Below the pieces are notes generated by a model. The model saw nothing but the letters and a program-made list of their open reading frames with translations. It searched no databases and was not told the origin of the DNA. Shown here piece by piece: positions 56,619 through 64,000 of a stretch of 64,000 bases of DNA. Source of the stretch: Amoebophrya sp. A120 (taxonomy: Eukaryota; Sar; Dinophyceae; Syndiniales; Amoebophryaceae). Both the position numbers and the translations under genes were made by a program. The stretch's first letter is position 1, and each line of letters opens with the position of its first letter. The stretch lies in assembly GCA_905178155.1 (NCBI GenBank), contig CAJINV010000009.1, positions 62,001-126,000 of the forward strand. The letters run 5' to 3'.

Positions 56619-59600
56619 ATGTCGGCGTCATTATGGCAAGTGCTGGGTCGGTCAATGCTGTGCTTGCACGGCCTCTCCGACTGGACAGCGTGGTCTAGTG
56701 GGACGGTAAGAGCCGTTCAGGAAACACGACAGACGAGCAAGAGTCGCTTTTTACGTGCGACTAAGGAGCAAAGTGTACTAAAGGGAATAGGAGCAGACAC
56801 GGAAGCCGCGGTTGGTGCTGTCGAGGGTAAGAAAGCTACCAGAAAAAGCGGGATAGCGAAATCTTCGTCCTCTCCACCACGCAAGGCACCACGGCAAGTT
56901 CGTTCGTCGCTACGAGGTCGAAAACGCTCAACCGCGTTGGAAGGATCTTCATATGACGTTCAGGAGGCCGCCTCTGCATTCTCGTCTCTGTCGGAGTCGT
57001 CAATCATAGCAGGGATCGAGGATACTAGCCGCGGTGACGAAAGTTCGGTTGTAACAACGGCGAGAGACCAAGCTTTGCTGGAGAGGACAGCACTGCGGAA
57101 AGCAGGGCTGCAGCAGGAACAGCAGCAGCGATCCAAAATAGAACTGAGGAAGAGGTTTTTGGAATCTGCGCAAGACGTCGAGCAGCTAGAGATCATAGAC
57201 GTGGACGACGAGACTTTCGACGACGACGCTCTTGCGGAGCATATGTGGACGCTCTATCGGAAGCAGTGGGAAGAGCTCGGCGGGGGACCAGTGGGCGGGC
57301 CGGGAGGGATTCATTACTGGCCAAAGGTTGTGTTGGACGACTACTGCCTGACGCTGGATGATTTCGACTTTGCAAACGCACCGGAAGCCTGCAGTGGGCT
57401 CTCCAGTGCGCCCACTCCGTTTGGCGACTTTCTGACGGTTGAGCCGGACAAAACCGTAGAATCTTGCCGAACCAGGGCGGCGTTCGACTTTCGCATGCCG
57501 GTCGCGGAGCTGCAAAACGAGTTCGCGCACGCCTTGACGCTCGACCTGGCGACCATCAACGAGGATGATGCGCAGGATGCGACGGACACTACCGCCGGCG
57601 CCACGTCCACCGCTCACGCGTATTTGGTCGGCGCGCCGGCAACGGATGAGGAGTCCGGTCTAACGGACAGCGCCAGCTTCGCTGATGATGCGCTAGCTTC
57701 CGCCCGCCCCAGGGGAGACTGCAGCGCGCCGGCGGTCGACACTGTGACCGGTTTGACGAAAAGCGGACGCTGTCACCGGATCGACCTGATCGAATACAAC
57801 CTGCAACAGAACAACTACAACATGGGCCGCGCCTTCCGCGGCGGAACCGAGTTCGGGCCGCGGCTGCCCGCGGGGTATGATAGTATCGGACGCAGTGCTG
57901 AGCTTTCCAGTTTTGGATTGATGCAGCCCTGGGACGTTGAGCAGGGAACTGTTCTTGCAGAGAACGGCCTTCTTCAGCCTGGGCTGCAGGAGACCCATTG
58001 GCCTTCGGTCGACACGAACGTTGAGGGCGAAAGTTCCTCCGCTTTTCCGCCGCCACTTGCAGACGGGGCAGTCTTCAATCTGAATCCTGCGCAAGAATCG
58101 AAAGCCGTGCCGCTCACAACGGAGTCGCGGACGGTATTTTGGTTCCACCAGTACACAGGCGGGTTCAGTTTGGTGCGGGACGAGCGCGTCTCGGCGGAGG
58201 AAAGCATCAACATTCAGTGCGTGCCACCACCTGTTGGCGCGCCAAACGAGTGTCTCAGGTACGAGTACTTCCCGCCGTCGGGACCCAGTTTTCCCCTCCG
58301 ACTGGTGCAACACCTAGGCTACTGGTCCGAAAAGAGCAGCGCAAGCCGCACCTACACAAAATGCAGGCTAGCGCACCAGGCTTGTCTCGACGCGCGCTTG
58401 ATAGACCGCAAGTTTCTGTGGGAGGAGGCGGAAAGCTACGCCAGGCGGATCGGCTACGCGGATTTGGTGGCTGAGGAACCTATTTGGCCCTGGAGCCAGC
58501 TGCTGGCTTCCGTAGTCGTCGAAAGCGCGGGTAGTAGTGACGAGGAAGCGACGAAAGCAAGAGCAGCCTGGGATCGGTTGCTCGATGCCTACTGTACCGC
58601 TGGGGTCGAAAAGCCGTGTCGGTCAGCCGGACAGCGTGTGCTCGATGAGTACCCGGAGAGGTATGGCACCCCTTTCTTGGAGACCAGCCGGCAGAAGGGC
58701 TTCCACCTGCACCTCAGTGTGCACGATGATTTTGCGCCGGTGCCCAGCACGATGGCAGCAATGGCGTACGAGGACACGATAACTGGCGCGTCCGACGAAG
58801 AAGGTGATTCCGGGACGAGCGACAATGTTGTCACGGCGCCGCAGGTGTTGCAACGGCAGGGGAATGACATCGAGATGCACAACCCGGAGTACTGGCCGCA
58901 AAGCGTGCGCATGGTGGACAGAGAGTCGGATCTTTTCAAGAATAGCCCTTACCCGACGCCCGGAACGAGTTCTACTTCGGATGGACCTTCCGGCGGGGTT
59001 CTGGTAAGCAACAACGTGTTTAGCCTTGCGGAGTACGATCCCACATTGGAGGAGGCCTGGCGGACGAAGACGTGGCCGATCTGGGCGCGGGACTACAAAA
59101 ATTACGTGCCGAACCCGCGCACCGCGGCGGGGCTCGAATCCGCTGGACAACGTACGGCAGGGCGCAGAACCACCGTGAGATTCGGGCCGATTCGCATCTC
59201 CAAGCACGTACACGTGTTCGGGGATAGTACAAGGCCCAAAACCTGCCGGCAAGTGTACAAAGATTTTCTCAGACTGCAGCAAAATCATCTCCTCAACGAA
59301 CCAAGCGCATCGACGACAACGTCCATCACAAGTAGTACAACAACCACGTCGACGACGCCGCTACAGGAAATGGAAACTGCAGCACCTGGTGGTGGGGACA
59401 ATATTGTTGATGTGAGCGATGACGTTCCAACAGTGCCTGGTAGTAGTAACAACGGCACAACTTCTGACGAGGAACCCAGTACTACTGGTCCTGGGGAAGC
59501 GGCCACGACATCGGCGGGCAGTACCAGCAGTACGACCAGTACCACAAGTACTAGCACTAGAAGCAGCAGCACAACGGGGTATCCTGTTCCTCCAACGAGC

Positions 59601-61235
59601 ACAGCAGCCGCGCCACCGTCGACCGTCGGGAGCACTATGGCACCGCCGCGCACTCCAGGCAGTGAAGACAGCGGCGGTGGTGGTGGCGCAACTGCTCCTC
59701 CTACTACACCAACGCCCAAGACGTCGGATGATTTTCCGGCGAACCCAGACGCCACGGCTCCACCAAATTTGTTTGACTCCTCCTCGGACGATGGAACAGG
59801 CGAAACCGACACCGAGATACAACAAGACGGTAAACCATCATCTCCAAGACCGGAAGATCACGATCAAGGAGAAGAAGAGGAAAAGAACAAATCGAATAAA
59901 GAACGTTGGAAGCAGGTGAACGCAAATAATGCGTTGGATGCGTCGACGGACCCCGGCGAGGCAGGGCAATCTAGTGGGAGTGGAAAAATATTTCCGCCAG
60001 AAGACCGTCCGGAGCAAGAGACAGCTTTGGATATATGGGGCTCTCCGAAGCCACTGAAGGAGAATCTCGTGTCCGCGTCGTGCTGCGGCGACGAGGGAGA
60101 AGTTGCGGCGGAAAGAAAAAAAGCGGACGTGCAGGAGCAGCCGCAGGTCTGGGGGACGCCTTCGGAGGACGACGACGGCGAGAACAAGGATGGTCCTACT
60201 TCTACCGAGAATACTATGTGCAGCGATATGTGCGCGGGGATTTCCATCTCCGTGGCGGTTGTTGCGTTACTCGGTCTGACGTTCTGCGCCGGGTGGCTGG
60301 CAAACAGGAATACGGGGTCCGCGCCCGCACAAACGGGGGCAGGAATGATCCGAACCAACAGCACCACGCCACCGCCTGGAGGTGACAGTAGCGTCCTGGT
60401 GTCGTCGGGGCCGGGCATGGACCTGCCGACGTCGGCGCTGTCCTACCGGTCGACGCGCCCGACCGGTGTGGAGCTGCACGCCGAGCCGCTCGCGGCCGCG
60501 GGGGTCGGAAACTCTTCCGGCTTGACCAGTTTTTCCGAAATGCTCGGCCCCGTGCTACGCACCAGCCAACTGTACGCTGTGCAGGACACGCAGCAGTTTG
60601 GGCCGCAAGACGCGGACGAGCAAGGTTCCACGAGTGTAGCCTCGGAAGGAAAAAAGAAAAAGAAAAAGGAGAAGAACCTCCTCACGACGTCGGACAGCGA
60701 CAACTCCGCCGTGCAGAAAAAGTCGAAAAAGCACCGTTCCAATCTTACCAAAGATAGCACCGAGATGCTGGCCCCGAAAAGCTCCAAGGAGAAGCTGACT
60801 ACAGCATCCATGGGGTCAAACAGGAAAACTCTTCCGCCCGTCGTGCGCTCGTCTACGAACCAGCAGAGCTACGGAGCCAGCAAGAGCAATACGGCTAGCA
60901 GCGGGCAAATGGCGCAGGCCCTGGACCAGGGGCTGGGATCGGCGGCGATGCTGTACACCACGAATCAGTACGTAAATACCGGGCTGCACCAAGGTGAAAC
61001 GGATTCAGCTCTCCGCTACACGGACCAGCTCAATACTACCATAGAGATCGTAGGGGAGGATGCGAAGCAGAAGAAAAAAGACAAAAAGGAAAAAAAGAAA
61101 AGGAAGTCCAACAAGGCGGAGGGGGAAGAGGACTCCGAGGGCCTCAATGCACTCAACATGAATTTGTTCCACACGGTTGATGACGAGAAGAAGAAAAAAA
61201 AATCGAAAAGGCAAAAATCACCCCAGCCGGAGTAG
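56619..61235 (+). CDS. Large type I membrane protein, paralogue of upstream gene (1,538 aa)
   Basis: Single exon of 4.6 kb starting MSASLWQVLGRSMLCLHGLS, a weak signal or anchor. The ectodomain (~230-880) repeats the block order of the gene at 52148: YCLTLDDFDFANAPEACSG, SCRTRAAFDFR, HAYLVGAP, CHRIDLIEYNLQQNNYNMG, HLHLSVHDDFAPVP and VRFGPIRISKHVHVFGDS followed by TCRQ. It carries long insertions, making it about twice as long. A Thr/Ser/Pro mucin-like stalk follows (~895-1,065, TTTSTTPLQ and TTSTTSTSTRSSST). The membrane helix is at ~1,204-1,228 (ISISVAVVALLGLTFCAGWL). The ~310-residue tail is Ser/Lys-rich with several KKKKK clusters and ends KKKKKSKRQKSPQPE. Probable cell-surface or secretory-membrane glycoprotein; ligand unknown. 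Confidence 0.83.
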   Translation: MSASLWQVLGRSMLCLHGLSDWTAWSSGTVRAVQETRQTSKSRFLRATKEQSVLKGIGADTEAAVGAVEGKKATRKSGIAKSSSSPPRKAPRQVRSSLRGRKRSTALEGSSYDVQEAASAFSSLSESSIIAGIEDTSRGDESSVVTTARDQALLERTALRKAGLQQEQQQRSKIELRKRFLESAQDVEQLEIIDVDDETFDDDALAEHMWTLYRKQWEELGGGPVGGPGGIHYWPKVVLDDYCLTLDDFDFANAPEACSGLSSAPTPFGDFLTVEPDKTVESCRTRAAFDFRMPVAELQNEFAHALTLDLATINEDDAQDATDTTAGATSTAHAYLVGAPATDEESGLTDSASFADDALASARPRGDCSAPAVDTVTGLTKSGRCHRIDLIEYNLQQNNYNMGRAFRGGTEFGPRLPAGYDSIGRSAELSSFGLMQPWDVEQGTVLAENGLLQPGLQETHWPSVDTNVEGESSSAFPPPLADGAVFNLNPAQESKAVPLTTESRTVFWFHQYTGGFSLVRDERVSAEESINIQCVPPPVGAPNECLRYEYFPPSGPSFPLRLVQHLGYWSEKSSASRTYTKCRLAHQACLDARLIDRKFLWEEAESYARRIGYADLVAEEPIWPWSQLLASVVVESAGSSDEEATKARAAWDRLLDAYCTAGVEKPCRSAGQRVLDEYPERYGTPFLETSRQKGFHLHLSVHDDFAPVPSTMAAMAYEDTITGASDEEGDSGTSDNVVTAPQVLQRQGNDIEMHNPEYWPQSVRMVDRESDLFKNSPYPTPGTSSTSDGPSGGVLVSNNVFSLAEYDPTLEEAWRTKTWPIWARDYKNYVPNPRTAAGLESAGQRTAGRRTTVRFGPIRISKHVHVFGDSTRPKTCRQVYKDFLRLQQNHLLNEPSASTTTSITSSTTTTSTTPLQEMETAAPGGGDNIVDVSDDVPTVPGSSNNGTTSDEEPSTTGPGEAATTSAGSTSSTTSTTSTSTRSSSTTGYPVPPTSTAAAPPSTVGSTMAPPRTPGSEDSGGGGGATAPPTTPTPKTSDDFPANPDATAPPNLFDSSSDDGTGETDTEIQQDGKPSSPRPEDHDQGEEEEKNKSNKERWKQVNANNALDASTDPGEAGQSSGSGKIFPPEDRPEQETALDIWGSPKPLKENLVSASCCGDEGEVAAERKKADVQEQPQVWGTPSEDDDGENKDGPTSTENTMCSDMCAGISISVAVVALLGLTFCAGWLANRNTGSAPAQTGAGMIRTNSTTPPPGGDSSVLVSSGPGMDLPTSALSYRSTRPTGVELHAEPLAAAGVGNSSGLTSFSEMLGPVLRTSQLYAVQDTQQFGPQDADEQGSTSVASEGKKKKKKEKNLLTTSDSDNSAVQKKSKKHRSNLTKDSTEMLAPKSSKEKLTTASMGSNRKTLPPVVRSSTNQQSYGASKSNTASSGQMAQALDQGLGSAAMLYTTNQYVNTGLHQGETDSALRYTDQLNTTIEIVGEDAKQKKKDKKEKKKRKSNKAEGEEDSEGLNALNMNLFHTVDDEKKKKKSKRQKSPQPE

Positions 61236-62228
61236 CTGGGCTTGCCGAGGTATAGTAATCCAATTTGCAGAAGCGTGTAGTAGTTGAAATAGTAACCTCC
61301 CAGTTACTTTTTAGAGTGGACATGAAGATCAAGTATGTTCGTCCTTCCCGAATTGGGCGTAGAAACGATTATTATAGTCTTATAACTCTACTAGATTTAG
61401 AGCTCGCATAGATGTTTCCACGTCCTTATGTATTTTTGTTTTCCTTCTAAAAATAAAACTATCATAAGAGTAAACTTGCTGACCCTAACGTGATCCACCC
61501 CAATCCCAATCGTCGTTACCCTGTCATGATTTTGAGCAGTCACCTTCGTGCTTGATACCCATAGGCAACATCGGAATATCCCATGCATGATTTACAGTCT
61601 TTGCCCAACAAATCCCACTTCTGTTTTCTCAGTAGTGTAGATGCTCTGCGTTTTCTATGCGCATTGAAAGTTGTTCTTCCGCGATGGCATATATCGTTTT
61701 GTACTTAGTTGTTTCAGATAGACTCGGTTTTCTCGTCTTGCAGCTCGTTCGTTCCGGTTTTTTCCGTACAAAACCACCGTACGTCATTGGTTTGCTTTCG
61801 GTCTTCACATCGTGATCGTTTTTATGTTGTCGTTTTTCACATCGTTCTTGACATCGTTCGCGTCCGTAGTGAAACGGAAAGGAAAACCTTTTTTGTTGTG
61901 CTTCGTTTCGGTTTTCGTCCGTATCTGTAGAGCGTTTTCCCTACTACAATTTTGTACACTATCATCAATGTCAAACTACAGCTAGCAATTTACGTCCTCC
62001 CCCTCCGCCCTTTTCCCTCGTTATCCTATTCCGCGAGTGACCATGGACGCAAACTGTACTATAGCCACAACCTGCAACCCCTTCATCTTCCCTTGTCGAT
62101 GACCTCGATCATTGAGTAACAGGACATAAGACAGACCAACATGATGCCCCTGCCTTTTTGATTCACAAAAAAGTTCGCAACTTGTTCATTCGTGATAAGC
62201 CAATCCCATACAACATAGGCAACGAACA
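61236..62228. other. Intergenic spacer
   Basis: A 993-bp spacer with pyrimidine-rich CGTTCGTTCC-like and CACATCGT words. No gene identified. Confidence 0.5.
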
Positions 62229-63719
62229 ATGGCGCTTCATTTTGAAACTCGCGGCCGCTGCGAGCACAATACCTGTGGTCGCCCCCTATTGTCCGCGAAG
62301 ATTATATCGACCGTAGCTCTTTTCGGTCTGAAGCTCCAGCTAGCAGGGCTTGTGTTACATGACGAGGATAGCCTGGTGAAAGCGTTTCTTTTCGTGAAGA
62401 AGAATCAGGAGACAAAAAACAAAAAGCATCTGATCGATGTGGACAACAATAATAAAAAGGCTTCTACTCTTGTTCTTGAAGGAGACGGGACAGAGACCAC
62501 GCAGAGCCAGCTACTCGACGAGGCACCTAAAAAAGTGCTTGCAACAAATGCGGATAATTCAAAGGAGACGGCCGAGGACGCGCGGCATTATGGGGCGCCA
62601 ACGGAACTGGAAAAGCAAACAGAAAGTTGGGTCGTGCTGAGTCAGAACGGCACTCCAAAAGAACAAGAAGGAGGCGGTGGGGAAGGGACTGCTGCGACCA
62701 GACCAGATTCCACCGGAGGACCAGGACATGCAGTTCCGCCTCCTGTGGATAACCCGCCGTACATGAGGTCGCTTTATTCCCCGGCTGCAGCTCCCCTCGA
62801 CAGTCCTGGACTGAATACCCCACTGATCGTTGCGGGGTCCATCGGGCTCTTCATTGCGGCGGCCATCCTTGGTGCGGTGGCGTATTGGTTTTGCTTCGTC
62901 AGGGAGAGCGCATCTAACAAGAGCGATGTCGGGGGCCAGAAGAGTAGATCGGGCGAAGGCAAAAGCAAAACAGGCAAAGATGCGAACACGAAGTACTACT
63001 CCAACGAGCCAGCGTCCGCCGCACTGCAACGGCTGAACGTCGCGAGCGGCGGGGATGCTCAGGGTGTAGACGGCTCACAACAGTTTTTGCTTGCGCAAGA
63101 AGACCGAAAACTCGGCGAGACAGGTACAACCTGGACGAGCAACTTTGTTATACAACAACAGCAGCAAATGGGGCAAAATCCTCTTCAAAACGGAGGTACA
63201 ACAATGCCCGGCGAGGGAATGAAAATCAGTGCGCAGGCGGCACCTTTGTCTCCTCTGGATCCCTCGGAAGCCGCCTCCGCCACCACCGGGAACACGAGTC
63301 GGTCCACCAATGCGGCCTTCAAGTCGCAGTCGATGGGGGCCGCAGACTTGATGAATGCGTCCGCCACCACGGGCGGCGAGACGAACGCTTCGCTGACAAA
63401 CGTGAACCAGTCGATTGGAAGCCACCTGCTCGGCTACGGCGCCGCAGCCGCGAGAGCTACGGGCGGGGACGCTGGTGGACCGCCGAGCTCCAAAAAGTAT
63501 TATGGCTCCAACATCGGTAATATGAACAATATCACACCATCTGGGCTATCCAACCTCGGCATCACACCATCGGGGTTCATCGCACCATCGGGGATATCGG
63601 GCAGCCTCAACTTGATCGCGGCCGCCCCGGAGCCAAACGACAAGAGCAACCTGGTTCGCGGAAGATCGAAGGGAGAGCTAGACAAGTCGGAGAAGAAGAA
63701 ATCGAAAGTAACTCCTTGA
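62229..63719 (+). CDS. Small type I membrane protein with Lys-rich tail (496 aa)
   Basis: Single exon. The N-terminus (MALHFETRGRCEHNTCGRPL) leads into a hydrophobic stretch (IISTVALFGLKLQLAGLVL, ~27-45) that may be a signal anchor. A short extracellular part (~45-195) is Gly/Thr/Glu-rich. A strong membrane helix lies at ~198-224 (LIVAGSIGLFIAAAILGAVA). The ~270-residue tail is Ser/Gly/Asn-rich, has a short repeat (NITPSGLSNLGITPSGFIAP) and ends in a Lys cluster (DKSEKKKSKVTP). It lacks the large ectodomain of its two upstream neighbours but shares their plan: stalk, one helix, long polar tail with terminal Lys. It may be a shortened relative; sequence identity is not evident by eye. Confidence 0.75.
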   Translation: MALHFETRGRCEHNTCGRPLLSAKIISTVALFGLKLQLAGLVLHDEDSLVKAFLFVKKNQETKNKKHLIDVDNNNKKASTLVLEGDGTETTQSQLLDEAPKKVLATNADNSKETAEDARHYGAPTELEKQTESWVVLSQNGTPKEQEGGGGEGTAATRPDSTGGPGHAVPPPVDNPPYMRSLYSPAAAPLDSPGLNTPLIVAGSIGLFIAAAILGAVAYWFCFVRESASNKSDVGGQKSRSGEGKSKTGKDANTKYYSNEPASAALQRLNVASGGDAQGVDGSQQFLLAQEDRKLGETGTTWTSNFVIQQQQQMGQNPLQNGGTTMPGEGMKISAQAAPLSPLDPSEAASATTGNTSRSTNAAFKSQSMGAADLMNASATTGGETNASLTNVNQSIGSHLLGYGAAAARATGGDAGGPPSSKKYYGSNIGNMNNITPSGLSNLGITPSGFIAPSGISGSLNLIAAAPEPNDKSNLVRGRSKGELDKSEKKKSKVTP

Positions 63720-64000
63720 AAAAAGCACTCGTTCCCGTGTCTTTTGTGCGCGCCGTTGTGAAAAGTATTTATTTTGAAAGATTTGCTTTTGCATTTGCTT
63801 AGATGGCAGTGGCACATTGTGGTGTTCATCGTGGAAATTAAAAGTCACGTCTCGTCCTCACATTTGTGGGGTGTGTTGGGTAGATGTCCAGCTGGAGAAA
63901 AATCTAGTTGAAGTTAGAAACTTCTTCTATCGGAAGTACGCGACGAGAACAACTCTGCATGATGATGAAGACAACGATGAACACGACAGCACATAGCATG
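63720..64000. other. 3' flank of last gene
   Basis: 281 bp to the window end, AT-rich. No gene seen. Confidence 0.4.

Noticed and set aside
1-64000. CRISPR arrays, bacterial operons, LTR retrotransposons or a transposase gene
   Set aside because: None seen. There are no regularly spaced short repeats with unique spacers, no long terminal repeats and no transposase-like reading frame inside any element.

Overview
The window is eukaryotic nuclear DNA. It has split genes with GT-AG introns, long non-coding spacers, a mitochondrial ribosomal protein with a basic leader, and secreted or membrane proteins with WSC, kelch, PAN/apple, C-type-lectin and LicD modules. All 18 gene models lie on the + strand, as in the unidirectional arrays of dinoflagellates. 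Gene density is about one per 3.5 kb. Several introns look like inserted DNA transposons (introner elements). Together these suggest a compact-genome alveolate, most likely a parasitic dinoflagellate of the Syndiniales/Amoebophrya type. This assignment is inference from style and remembered literature; a euglenozoan, whose nonconventional introns also pair at their ends, is the main alternative.

Layout. 1-1857: 3' end of a Ser/Glu/Lys-rich protein. 2536-8362: 1,748-aa protein interrupted by two adjacent introners. 9307-14147: 1,301-aa Lys/Asp/Ser-rich probable nuclear protein. 15929-17774: FLVCR-like MFS transporter. 18399-19835: RmlD-like NAD-dependent reductase/epimerase. 20620-22120: Cys-rich protein with a duplicated module. 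22943-31171: very large PAN/kelch/transmembrane/LicD protein. 32087-34558: Ser-rich protein. 35454-37548: unrecognised 446-aa protein in five exons. 39042-40288: mitochondrial ribosomal protein bL13m. 41120-42036: small secreted protein. 42774-45773: secreted WSC/EGF-like/C-type lectin protein. 46321-47553 and 48497-51390: two unrecognised multi-exon proteins. 52148-63719: three intronless membrane-anchored proteins in tandem, the first two sharing an ectodomain.

The main result is the introns. Nineteen are ordinary GT-AG introns whose joins keep the reading frame; a twentieth, at 23132-23377, is tentative. Nine others have terminal inverted repeats, most starting 5'-TATC and ending GATA-3'. 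Six of those nine are flanked by exact 5-bp direct repeats, the footprint of transposition. Taking out one element plus one repeat copy rebuilds an uninterrupted reading frame each time. Three elements share one terminal repeat, two others share a different one, and four carry the internal motif GCATGACA, so this looks like one mobilised system with several families. Exact splice boundaries cannot be settled without RNA data.

The gene set is a mixture: surface or secretory proteins (lectin, kelch-LicD, type I membrane proteins), a transporter, a nucleotide-sugar-type enzyme and a mitoribosomal subunit. I see no operon-like functional grouping except the final membrane-protein cluster.
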